Shown here: positions 44,190 to 57,030 of the stretch, in pieces
How positions within the stretch are numbered: the first letter of the stretch is position 1
Layout: the number at the start of each line of letters is the position of its first letter
Origin: Clusia tigrina
Taxonomy: Eukaryota; Arthropoda; Insecta; Diptera; Clusiidae
Direction: 5' to 3'
Length of the DNA stretch: 64,000 bases
Assembly: GCA_920105625.2 (NCBI GenBank)
Contig: OV050032.1
Location: 78,659,879 to 78,723,878 of the forward strand
Translations under genes and position numbers: made by a program
The notes under the pieces: model-generated
Database searches by the model: none
Told to the model about the DNA's origin: nothing
The model's input: the letters and a program-made list of their open reading frames with translations, nothing else

Positions 44190-44280
44190 CTACCCTTGAG
44201 TCCCAAATCAAACACTGATAAAACTTCAAATGGCCCAAATCAAACACTGTTTAAACTTCAAATGGCCCTAACTTCTATAC
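44190..44280 (+). repeat. Short internal duplication within a monomer (about 33 bp)
   Basis: The segment CAAATCAAACACTGATAAAA through CAAATGGCC is followed by a second, slightly changed copy containing CACTGTTTAAAC before the normal CCTAACTTC resumes. The same event is seen near 51190-51255 in the second 7.65-kb copy. It is one of the few non-monomer-length changes in the array. Confidence 0.85.
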
Positions 44281-44999
44281 GGTATGTCCTACACCTATCA
44301 AAGTTTGCAACATACAAATGCTTGTAACTTTGTACTGGAGCGTCATAAAACCTTGAAATTATGTAACAATAAAGTACTCGAGCCTCTTGTCAATTTAAGC
44401 TATCGCTCAAATCTATGCTACCCTTGAGTCCAAATCAAACACTGATAAAACTTCAAATGGCCGTAACTTCTATACGGTAAGTCCTACACCTATCAAAGTT
44501 TGCAACATACATATGCTTGTAACTTTTTACTGGAGCGTCATAGAACCTTGAAATTTTGTAACAATAAAGAACTCGAGCCTCTTGTCAATTTAAGCTATCG
44601 CTCAAAGCTGTGCTACCCTTGAGTCCCAAATCAAACACTGATAAAACTTCAAATGGCCCTAACTTCTATACGGTAAGTCCTACACCTATCAAAGTTTGCA
44701 ACATACATTGCCTGTAACTTTTTACTGGAGCGTCATAAAACCTTGAAATTTGGTAACAATAAAGTACTCGAGCCTCTTGTCAATATAAGCTATCGCTCAA
44801 AGCTATGCTACCCTTGAGTCCCAAAGCAAACACTGATAAAACTTCAAATGGCCCTAACTTCTATACGGTACGTCCTACACCTATCAAAGTTTGCAACATA
44901 CAAATGCTTGTAACTTTTTACTGGAGCGTCATAAAACCTTGAAATTATGTAACAATAAAGTACTCGAGCCCCTTGTCAATTTAAACTATCGCTCAAAGC

Positions 45000-47900
45000 T
45001 ATGCTACCCTTGAGTCCCAAATCAAACACTGATAAAACTTCAAATGGCCATAACTTCTATACGGTACGTCCTACACCTATCAAAGTTTGCAACATACAAA
45101 TGCTTGTAACTTTTTACTGGAGCGTCATAAAACCTTGAAATTATGTAACAATAAAGTACTCGAGCCCCTTGTCAATTTAAGCTATCGCTCAAAGCTATGC
45201 TACCCTTGAGTCCCAAATCAAACACTGATAAAATTTCAAATGGCCGTAAATTCTATACGGTAAGTCCTACACCTATCAAAGTTTGCAACATACAAATGCT
45301 TGTAACTTTTTACTGGAGCGTCATAGAACCTTGAAATTTTGTACCAATAAAGTACTCGTGCCTCTTGTAAAATTAAGATATCGCTCAAAGCTCTGCTACC
45401 CTTGAGTCCCAAATCAAACACTGATAAAACTTCAAATGGCCCTAACTTCTATACGGTATGTCCTACACCTATCAAAGTTTGCAACATACAAATTCTTGTA
45501 ACTTTGTACTGGAGCGTCATAAAACCTTGAAATTTTGTAACAATATAGTACCCGAGCCTCTTGTCAATTTAAGCTATCGCTCAAAGATATGCTACCCTTG
45601 AGTCCAAATCAAACACTGATAAAAATTCAAATGGCCGTAACTTCTATACGGTAAGTCCTACACCTATCAAAGTTTGCAACATACATTGCCTGTAACTTTT
45701 TACTGGAGCGTCATAAAGCCTTGAAATTTGGTAACAATAAAGTACTCGAGCCTCTTGTCAATTTAAGCTATCGCTCAAAGCTATGCTACCCTTGAGTCCC
45801 AAATCAAACACTGATAAAACTTCAAATGGCCCTAACTTCTATACGGTACGTTCTACACCTATCAAAGTTTGCAACATACAAATGCTTGTAACTTTTTACT
45901 GGAGCGTCATAAAACCTTGAAATTTTGTAACAATAATGTACTCGAGCCCCTTGTCAATTTAAGCTATCGCTCAAAGCTATGCTACCCTTGTGTCCCAAAT
46001 CAAACACTGATAAAACTTCAAATGGCCCTAACTTCTATACGGTACGTCCTACACCTATCAAAGTTTGCAACATACAAATGCTTGTAACTTTTTACTGGAG
46101 CGTCATAAAACCTTGAAATTATGTAACAATAAAGTACTCGAGCCCCTTGTCAATTTAAACTATCGCTCAAAGCTATGCTACCCTTGAGTCCCAAATCAAA
46201 CACTGATAAAACTTCAAATGGCCCTAACTTCTATACGGTACGTCCTACACCTATCAAAGTTTGCAACATACAAATGCTTGTAACTTTTTACTGGAGCGTC
46301 ATAAAACCTTGAAATTATGTAACAATAAAGTACTCGAGCCCCTTGTCAATTTAAGCTATCGCTCAAAGCTATGCTACCCTTGAGTCCCAAATCAAACACT
46401 GATAAAATTTCAAATGGCCGTAAATTCTATACGGTAAGTCCTACACCTATCAAAGTTTGCAACATACAAATGCTTGTAACTTTTTACTGGAGCGTCATAG
46501 AACCTTGAAATTTTGTACCAATAAAGTACTCGTGCCTCTTGTAAAATTAAGATATCGCTCAAAGCTCTGCTACCCTTGAGTCCCAAATCAAACACTGATA
46601 AAACTTCAAATGGCCCTAACTTCTATACGGTATGTCCTACACCTATCAAAGTTTGCAACATACAAATTCTTGTAACTTTGTACTGGAGCGTCATAAAACC
46701 TTGAAATTTTGTAACAATATAGTACCCGAGCCTCTTGTCAATTTAAGCTATCGCTCAAAGATATGCTACCCTTGAGTCCAAATCAAACACTGATAAAAAT
46801 TCAAATGGCCGTAACTTCTATACGGTAAGTCCTACACCTATCAAAGTTTGCAACATACATTGCCTGTAACTTTTTACTGGAGCGTCATAAAGCCTTGAAA
46901 TTTGGTAACAATAAAGTACTCGAGCCTCTTGTCAATTTAAGCTATCGCTCAAAGCTATGCTACCCTTGAGTCCCAAATCAAACACTGATAAAACTTCAAA
47001 TGGCCCTAACTTCTATACGGTACGTCCTACACCTATCAAAGTTTGCAACATACAAATGCTTGTAACTTTTTACTGGAGCGTTATAAAACCTTGAAATTTT
47101 GTAACAATAATGTACTCGAGCCCCTTGTCAATTTAAGCTATCGCTCAAAGCTATGCTACCCTTGTGTCCCAAATCAAACACTGATAAAACTTCAAATGGC
47201 CCTAACTTCTATACGGTACGTCCTACACCTATCAAAATTTGCAACATACAAATGCTTGTAACTTTTTACTGGAGCGTCATAAACCCTTGAAATTTTGTAA
47301 CAATAAAGTACTCGAGCCTCTTGTCAATTTAAGTTATCGCTCAAAGGTATGCTACCCTTGAGTACCAAATCAAACACTGATAAAACTTCAAATGGCCCTG
47401 ACTTCTATACGGTACGTCCTACACCTATCAAAGTTTGCAACATACAAATGCTTGTAACTCTTTACTGGAGCGTCATAAAAACTTGAAATTTTGTGACAAT
47501 AAAGTACTCGAGCCTCTTGTCAATTTAAGCTGTCGCTCAAAGCTATGCTACCCTTGAGTCCCAAATCAAACACTGATAAAACTTCAAATGGCCCTAACTT
47601 CTATACGGTACGTCCTACTCCTACCAAAGTTTGCAACATACAAATGCTTGTAACTTTTTACTGGAGCGTCATAAAACTTTGAAATTTTGTAACAATGAAG
47701 TACTCGAGCCTCTTGTCAATTTAGCTGTCGCTCAAAGCTATGCTACCTTTGAGTCCCAAATCAAACAATGATAAAACTGCAAATGGCCCTAACTTCTATA
47801 CGGTACGTCCCACACCTATCAAAGTTTGCAACATACAAATGCTTGTAACTTTTTACTGGAGCGTCATAAAACCTTGAAATTTTGTAACAATAAAGTTCTC

Positions 47901-50900
47901 GAGCCTCTTGTCAATTTAAGCTATCGCTCAAAGCTATGCTACGCTTGAGTCCCAAATCAAACACTGATAAAACTTCAAATGGTCCTGACTTCTATACGGT
48001 ACGTCCTACACCTATCAAAGTTTGCAACATACAAATGCTTGTAACTTTTTACTGGAGCGTCATAAAACCTTGAAATTTTGTAACAATAAAGTACTCGAGC
48101 CTCTTGTCAATTTAAGTTATCGCTCAAAGCTATGCTACGCTTGAGTCCCAAATCAAACACTGATAAAACTTCAAATGGTGCTGACTTCTATACGGTACGT
48201 CCTACAACTATCAAAGTTTGCAACATACAAATGCTTGTAACTTTTTACTGGAGCGTCATAAAACCTTGAAATTTTGTAACAATAAAGTACTCGAGCCTCT
48301 TGTCAATTTAAGTTATCGCTCAAAGCTATGCTACCCTTGAGTCCAAAATCAAACACTAATAAAACTTCAAATTGCCCTAATTTCTATACGGTACGTCCTA
48401 CACCTATCAAAGTTTGTAACATACAAATGATTATAACTTTTTACTGGAGCGTCATAAAACCTTGAAATTTTGTAACAATAAAGTACTCGAGCCTCTTGTC
48501 AATTTAAGCTATCGCTCAAAGCTATGCTACCCTTGAGTCCCAAATCAAACACTGATAGAACTTCAAATGGCCCTAACTTCTATTGGGTACGTCCTACACC
48601 TATCAAAGTTTGCAACATACAAATGCTTGTAACTTTTTACTGGAACGTCATAAAACCTTGAAATTTTGTAACAATAAAGTACTCGAGCCTCTTGTCAATT
48701 TAAGCTATCGCTCAAAGCTATGCTACCCTTGAGTCCCAAATCAAACACTGATAAAACTACAAATGGCCCTAACTTCTATACGGTACGTCCTACACCTATC
48801 AAAGTTTGCAACATACATATGCTTGTAACTTTTTACTGGAGCGTCATAAAACCTTGAAATTTTGTATCAATAAAGTACTCGAGCCTCTTGTCAATTTAAG
48901 TTATCGCTCAAAGCTATGCTACCCTTGAGTCCCACAACAAACACTGATAAGGCTTCAAATGGCCCTAACTTCTATACGGTACGTCCTACACCTATCAAAG
49001 TTTGTAAGATACAAATGCTTGTAACTTTTTACTGGAGCGTCATAAAACCTTGAAATTTTGTAACAATAAAGTACTCGAGCTTCTTGTGAATTTAAGCTAT
49101 CGCTCAAAGCTGTGCTACCCTTGAGTCCCAAATCAAACACTGATAAAACTTTAAATTGCCCTAACTTCTATACGGTACGTCCTACACCTATCAAAGTTTG
49201 CAACATAAAAATGCTTGTAACTTTTTACTGGAGCGTCATAAAACCTTGAAATCTTGTAACAATAACGTACTCGAGCCTCTTGTCAATTTAAGCTATCGCT
49301 CAAAGCTATGCTACCCTTGAGTCCCAAATCAAACGCTGATAAAACTACAAATGGCCCTAACTTCTATACGGTACGTCCTACACCTATAGTACTCGAGCCT
49401 CTTGTCAATTTAAGTTATCGCTCAAAGCTATGCTACCCTTGAGTCCAAAATCAAACACTAATAAAACTTCAAATTGCCCTAATTTCTATACGGTACGTCC
49501 TACACCTATCAAAGTTTGTAACATACAAATGATTATAACTTTTTACTGGAGCGTCACAAAACCTTGAAATTTTGTAACAATAAAGTACTCGAGCCTCTTG
49601 TCAATTTAAGCTATCGCTCAAAGCTATGCTACCCTTGAGTCCCAAATCAAACGCTGATAGAACTTCAAATGGCCCTAACTTCTATAGGGTACGTCCTACA
49701 CCTATCAAAGTTTGCAACATACAAATGCTTGTAACTTTTTACTGGAACGTCATAAAACCTTGAAATTTTGTAACAATAAAGTACTCGAGCCTCTTGTCAA
49801 TTTAAGCCATCGCTCAAAGATATGCTACCCTTGAGTCCCAAATCAAACACTGATAAAGCTACAAATGGCCCTAACTTCTGTACGGTACGTCCTACACCTA
49901 TCAAAGTTTGCAACATACAAATGCTTGTAACTTTTTACTGGAGCGTCATAAAACCTTGAAATTTTGTAACAATAAAGTACTCGAGCCTCTTGTCAATTTA
50001 AGCTATCGCTCAAAGCTGTGCTACCGTTGAGTCCCAAATCAAACACTGATAAAACTTTAAATGGCCCTAACTTCTATACGGTACGTCCTACACCTATCAA
50101 AGTTTGCAACATACAAATGCTTGTAACTGTTTACTGGAGCGTCATAAAACCTTGAAATTTTGTAACAAACAAGTACTCGAGCCTCTTGTCAATTTAAGCT
50201 ATCGCTCAAAGCTATGCTACCCTTGAGTCCCAAATCAAACACTCATAAAACTTCAAATGGCCCTAACTTTTATACGGTACGTCCTACACCTATCAAAGTT
50301 TGCAACATACAAATGCTTGTAACTTTTTACTGGAGCGTCATAAAACCTTGAACTCGAGCCTCTTGTCAATTTAAGCTATCGCTCAAAGCTATGCTACCCT
50401 TGAGTCCAAATCAAACACTGATAAAACTTCAAATGGCCGTAAATTCTATACGGTAAGTCCTACACCTATCAAAGTTTGCAACATACATTGCCTGTAACTT
50501 TTTACTGGAGCGTCATAAAACCTTGAAATTTGGTAACAATAAAGTACTCGAGACTCTTGTCAATTTAAGCTATCGCTCAAAGCTATGCTACCCTTGAGTC
50601 CCAAATCAAACACTGATGAAACTTCAAATGGCCCTAACTTCTATATGGTACGTCCTACACCTATCAAAGTTTGCAACATACAAATGCTTGTAACTTTTTA
50701 CTGGAGCGTCATAAAACCTTGAAATTTTATAACAATAAAGTACTCGAGCCCCTTGTCAATTTAAGCTATCGCTCAAAACTATGCTACCCTTGAGTCCCAA
50801 ATCAAACACTGATAAAACTTCAAATGGCCCTAACTTCTATACGGTACGTTCTACACCTATCAAAGTTTGCAACATACAAATGCTTGTGACTTTGTACTGG

Positions 50901-53900
50901 AGCGTCATAAAACCTTGAAATTTGGTAACAATAAAGTACTCGAACCTCTTGTCAATTTAAGCTATAGCTCAAAGCTATGCTACCCTTGAGTCCCAAATCA
51001 AACACTGATAAAACTTCAAATGGCCCTGACTTCTATACGGTACGTCCTACACCTATCAAAGTTTGCAACATACAAATGCTTGTAACTTTTTACTGGAGCG
51101 TCATAGAACCTTGAAATTTTGTACCAATAAAGTACTCGTGCCTCTTGTCAATTTAAGATATCGCTCAAAGCTGTGCTACCCTTGAGTCCCAAATCAAACA
51201 CTGATAAAACTTCAAATGGCCCAAATCAAACACTGTTTAAACTTCAAATGGCCCTAACTTCTATACGGTATGTCCTACACCCATCAAAGTTTGCAACATA
51301 CAAATGCTTGTAACTTTGTACTGGAGCGTCATAAAACCTTGAAATTATGTAACAATAAAGTACTCGAGCCTCTTGTCAATTTAAGCTATCGCTCAAATCT
51401 ATGCTACCCTTGAGTCCAAATCAAACACTGATAAAACTTCAAATGGCCGTAACTTCTATACGGTAAGTCCTACACCTATCAAAGTTTGCAACATACATAT
51501 GCTTGTAACTTTTTACTGGAGCGTCATAGAACCTTGAAATTTTGTAACAATAAAGAACTCGAGCCTCTTGTCAATTTAAGCTATCGCTCAAAGCTGTGCT
51601 ACCCTTGAGTCCCAAATCAAACACTGATAAAACTTCAAATGGCCCTAACTTCTATACGGTAAGTCCTACACCTATCAAAGTTTGCAACATACATTGCCTG
51701 TAACTTTTTACTGGAGCGTCATAAAACCTTGAAATTTGGTAACAATAAAGTACTCGAGCCTCTTGTCAATTTAAGCTATCGCTCAAAGCTATGCTACCCT
51801 TGAGTCCCAAAGCAAACACTGATAAAACCTCAAATGGCCCTAACTTCTATACGGTACGTCCTACACCTATCAAAGTTTGCAACATACAAATGCTTGTAAC
51901 TTTTTACTGGAGCGTCATAAAACCTTGAAATTATGTAACAATAAAGTACTCGAGCCCCTTGTCAATTTAAACTATCGCTCAAAGCTATGCTACCCTTGAG
52001 TCCCAAATCAAACATTGATAAAACTTCAAATGGCCCTAACTTCTATACGGTACGTCCTACACCTATCAAAGTTTGCAACATACAAATGCTTGTAACTTTT
52101 TACTGGAGCGTCATAAAACCTTGAAATTATGTAACAATAAAGTACTCGAGCCCCTTGTCAATTTAAGCTATCGCTCAAAGCTATGCTACCCTTGAGTCCC
52201 AAATCAAACACTGATAAAATTTCAAATGGCCGTAAATTCTATACGGTAAGTCCTACACCTATCAAAGTTTGCAACATACAAATGCTTGTAACTTTTTACT
52301 GGAGCGTCATAGAACCTTGAAATTTTGTACCAATAAAGTACTCGTGCCTCTTGTAAAATTAAGATATCGCTCAAAGCTCTGCTACCCTTGAGTCCCAAAT
52401 CAAACACTGATAAAACTTCAAATGGCCCTAACTTCTATACGGTATGTCCTACACCTATCAAAGTTTGCAACATACAAATTCTTGTAACTTTGTACTGGAG
52501 CGTCATAAAACCTTGAAATTTTGTAACAATATAGTACCCGAGCCTCTTGTCAATTTAAGCTATCGCTCAAAGATATGCTACCCTTGAGTCCAAATCAAAC
52601 ACTGATAAAAATTCAAATGGCCGTAACTTCTATACGGTAAGTCCTACACCTATCAAAGTTTGCAACATACATTGCCTGTAACTTTTTACTGGAGCGTCAT
52701 AAAGCCTTGAAATTTGGTAACAATAAAGTACTCGAGCCTCTTGTCAATTTAAGCTATCGCTCAAAGCTATGCTACCCTTGAGTCCCAAATCAAACACTGA
52801 TAAAACTTCAAATGGCCCTAACTTCTATACGGTACGTCCTACACCTATCAAAGTTTGCAACATACAAATGCTTGTAACTTTTTACTGGAGCGTCATAAAA
52901 CCTTGAAATTTTGTAACAATAATGTACTCGAGCCCCTTGTCAATTTAAGCTATCGCTCAAAGCTATGCTACCCTTGTGTCCCAAATCAAACACTGATAAA
53001 ACTTCAAATGGCCCTAACTTCTATACGGTACGTCCTACACCTATCAAAGTTTGCAACATACAAATGCTTGTAACTTTTTACTGGAGCGTCATAAAACCTT
53101 GAAATTATGTAACAATAAAGTACTCGAGCCCCTTGTCAATTTAAACTATCGCTCAAAGCTATGCTACCCTTGAGTCCCAAATCAAACACTGATAAAACTT
53201 CAAATGGCCCTAACTTCTATACGGTACGTCCTACACCTATCAAAGTTTGCAACATACAAATGCTTGTAACTTTTTACTGGAGCGTCATAAAACCTTGAAA
53301 TTATGTAACAATAAAGTACTCGAGCCCCTTGTCAATTTAAGCTATCGCTCAAAGCTATGCTACCCTTGAGTCCCAAATCAAACACTGATAAAATTTCAAA
53401 TGGCCGTAAATTCTATACGGTAAGTCCTACACCTATCAAAGTTTGCAACATACAAATGCTTGTAACTTTTTACTGGAGCGTCATAGAACCTTGAAATTTT
53501 GTACCAATAAAGTACTCGTGCCTCTTGTAAAATTAAGATATCGCTCAAAGCTCTGCTACCCTTGAGTCCCAAATCAAACACTGATAAAACTTCAAATGGC
53601 CCTAACTTCTATACGGTATGTCCTACACCTATCAAAGTTTGCAACATACAAATTCTTGTAACTTTGTACTGGAGCGTCATAAAACCTTGAAATTTTGTAA
53701 CAATATAGTACCCGAGCCTCTTGTCAATTTAAGCTATCGCTCAAAGATATGCTACCCTTGAGTCCAAATCAAACACTGATAAAAATTCAAATGGCCGTAA
53801 CTTCTATACGGTAAGTCCTACACCTATCAAAGTTTGCAACATACATTGCCTGTAACTTTTTACTGGAGCGTCATAAAGCCTTGAAATTTGGTAACAATAA

Positions 53901-56900
53901 AGTACTCGAGCCTCTTGTCAATTTAAGCTATCGCTCAAAGCTATGCTACCCTTGAGTCCCAAATCAAACACTGATAAAACTTCAAATGGCCCTAACTTCT
54001 ATACGGTACGTCCTACACCTATCAAAGTTTGCAACATACAAATGCTTGTAACTTTTTACTGGAGCGTCATAAAACCTTGAAATTTTGTAACAATAATGTA
54101 CTCGAGCCCCTTGTCAATTTAAGCTATCGCTCAAAGCTATGCTACCCTTGTGTCCCAAATCAAACACTGATAAAACTTCAAATGGCCCTAACTTCTATAC
54201 GGTACGTCCTACACCTATCAAAATTTGCAACATACAAATGCTTGTAACTTTTTACTGGAGCGTCATAAACCCTTGAAATTTTGTAACAATAAAGTACTCG
54301 AGCCTCTTGTCAATTTAAGTTATCGCTCAAAGGTATGCTACCCTTGAGTACCAAATCAAACACTGATAAAACTTCAAATGGCCCTAACTTCTATACGGTA
54401 CGTCCTACACCTATCAAAGTTTGCAACATACAAATGCTTGTAACTCTTTACTGGAGCGTCATAAAAACTTGAAATTTTGTAACAATAAAGTACTCGAGCC
54501 CCTTGTCAATTTAAACTATCGCTCAAAGCTATGCTACCCTTGAGTCCCAAATCAAACACTGATAAAACTTCAAATGGCCCTAACTTCTATACGGTACGTC
54601 CTACACCTATCAAAGTTTGCAACATACAAATGCTTGTAACTTTTTACTGGAGCGTCATAAAACCTTGAAATTATGTAACAATAAAGTACTCGAGCCCCTT
54701 GTCAATTTAAGCTATCGCTCAAAGCTATGCTACCCTTGAGTCCCAAATCAAACACTGATAAAATTTCAAATGGCCGTAAATTCTATACGGTAAGTCCTAC
54801 ACCTATCAAAGTTTGCAACATACAAATGCTTGTAACTTTTTACTGGAGCGTCATAGAACCTTGAAATTTTGTACCAATAAAGTACTCGTGCCTCTTGTAA
54901 AATTAAGATATCGCTCAAAGCTCTGCTACCCTTGAGTCCCAAATCAAACACTGATAAAACTTCAAATGGCCCTAACTTCTATACGGTATGTCCTACACCT
55001 ATCAAAGTTTGCAACATACAAATTCTTGTAACTTTGTACTGGAGCGTCATAAAACCTTGAAATTTTGTAACAATATAGTACCCGAGCCTCTTGTCAATTT
55101 AAGCTATCGCTCAAAGATATGCTACCCTTGAGTCCAAATCAAACACTGATAAAAATTCAAATGGCCGTAACTTCTATACGGTAAGTCCTACACCTATCAA
55201 AGTTTGCAACATACATTGCCTGTAACTTTTTACTGGAGCGTCATAAAGCCTTGAAATTTGGTAACAATAAAGTACTCGAGCCTCTTGTCAATTTAAGCTA
55301 TCGCTCAAAGCTATGCTACCCTTGAGTCCCAAATCAAACACTGATAAAACTTCAAATGGCCCTAACTTCTATACGGTACGTCCTACACCTATCAAAGTTT
55401 GCAACATACAAATGCTTGTAACTTTTTACTGGAGCGTCATAAAACCTTGAAATTTTGTAACAATAATGTACTCGAGCCCCTTGTCAATTTAAGCTATCGC
55501 TCAAAGCTATGCTACCCTTGTGTCCCAAATCAAACACTGATAAAGCTTCAAATGGCCCTAACTTCTATACGGTACGTCCTACACCTATCAAAGTTTGCAA
55601 CATACAAATGCTTGTAACTTTTTACTGGAGCGTCATAAAACCTTGAAATTATGTAACAATAAAGTACTCGAGCCCCTTGTCAATTTAAACTATCGCTCAA
55701 AGCTATGCTACCCTTGAGTCCCAAATCAAACACTGATAAAACTTCAAATGGCCCTAACTTCTATACGGTACGTCCTACACCTATCAAAGTTTGCAACATA
55801 CAAATGCTTGTAACTTTTTACTGGAGCGTCATAAAACCTTGAAATTATGTAACAATAAAGTACTCGAGCCCCTTGTCAATTTAAGCTATCGCTCAAAGCT
55901 ATGCTACCCTTGAGTCCCAAATCAAACACTGATAAAATTTCAAATGGCCGTAAATTCTATACGGTAAGTCCTACACCTATCAAAGTTTGCAACATACAAA
56001 TGCTTGTAACTTTTTACTGGAGCGTCATAGAACCTTGAAATTTTGTACCAATAAAGTACTCGTGCCTCTTGTAAAATTAAGATATCGTTCAAAGCTCTGC
56101 TACCCTTGAGTCCCAAATCAAACACTGATAAAACTTCAAATGGCCCTAACTTCTATACGGTATGTCCTACACCTATCAAAGTTTACAACATACAAATTCT
56201 TGTAACTTTGTACTGGAGCGTCATAAAACCTTGAAATTTTGTAACAATATAGTACCCGAGCCTCTTGTCAATTTAAGCTATCGCTCAAAGATATGCTACC
56301 CTTGAGTCCAAATCAAACACTGATAAAAATTCAAATGGCCGTAACTTCTATACGGTAAGTCCTACACCTATCAAAGTTTGCAACATACATTGCCTGTAAC
56401 TTTTTACTGGAGCGTCATAAAGCCTTGAAATTTGGTAACAATAAAGTACTCGAGCCTCTTGTCAATTTAAGCTATCGCTCAAAGCTATGCTACCCTTGAG
56501 TCCCAAATCAAACACTGATAAAACTTCAAATGGCCCTAACTTCTATACGGTACGTCCTACACCTATCAAAGTTTGCAACATACAAATGCTTGTAACTTTT
56601 TACTGGAGCGTCATAAAACCTTGAAATTTTGTAACAATAATGTACTCGAGCCCCTTGTCAATTTAAGCTATCGCTCAAAGCTATGCTACCCTTGTGTCCC
56701 AAATCAAACACTGATAAAACTTCAAATGGCCCTAACTTCTATACGGTACGTCCTACACCTATCAAAATTTGCAACATACAAATGCTTGTAACTTTTTACT
56801 GGAGCGTCATAAACCCTTGAAATTTTGTAACAATAAAGTACTCGAGCCTCTTGTCAATTTAAGTTATCGCTCAAAGGTATGCTACCCTTGAGTACCAAAT

Positions 56901-57030
56901 CAAACACTGATAAAACTTCAAATGGCCCTAACTTCTATACGGTACGTCCTACACCTATCAAAGTTTGCAACATACAAATGCTTGTAACTCTTTACTGGAG
57001 CGTCATAAAAACTTGAAATTTTGTAACAAT
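45000..57030 (+). repeat. 1.174-kb hexamer higher-order repeat, six copies in three pairs
   Basis: A six-monomer unit of 1174 bp (6 x 196 - 2) is marked by GAGCCCCTTGTC, AATTTAAACTATCGC, TTGAAATTATGTAAC, GGCCGTAAATTC, ACGGTAAGTCC, TACTCGTGCCTC, TTGTAAAATTAAGATATCGC, TAGTACCCGAGCC, CATACATTGCCTGTAAC and CAATAATGTACTCG. The TTGTAAAATTAAGATATC marker falls near 45366, 46540, 52352, 53526, 54896 and 56070. Spacing within pairs is 1174 bp; the fourth and fifth copies are 1370 bp apart (one extra monomer). Pairs 1 and 2 belong to the two 7.65-kb copies; pair 3 (54.47-57.03 kb) is a further duplication of the end of copy 2. The copies are almost identical, the most homogeneous part of the array. Confidence 0.9.

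Larger units (their letters stand above)
39840..54474 (+). repeat. 7.65-kb tandem duplication with a shortened second copy
   Basis: Copy 1 about 39840-47487, copy 2 about 47488-54474. The starting offset is exactly 7648 bp (TTGTGACAATAAAGTACTCG with AAGCTGTCGC; TACTCCTACCAAAG; TAAGATACAAATGC). In copy 2 the offset falls in three steps: by 392 bp (two whole monomers lost near 49.24 kb), by 74 bp (a break giving CACCTATAGTACTCGAG at about 49388) and by 196 bp (one monomer lost near 50.2 kb), ending at 6986 bp. Both copies carry the rare 19-bp and 33-bp irregularities listed separately, so those predate the duplication, while the three losses postdate it. Confidence 0.9.
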
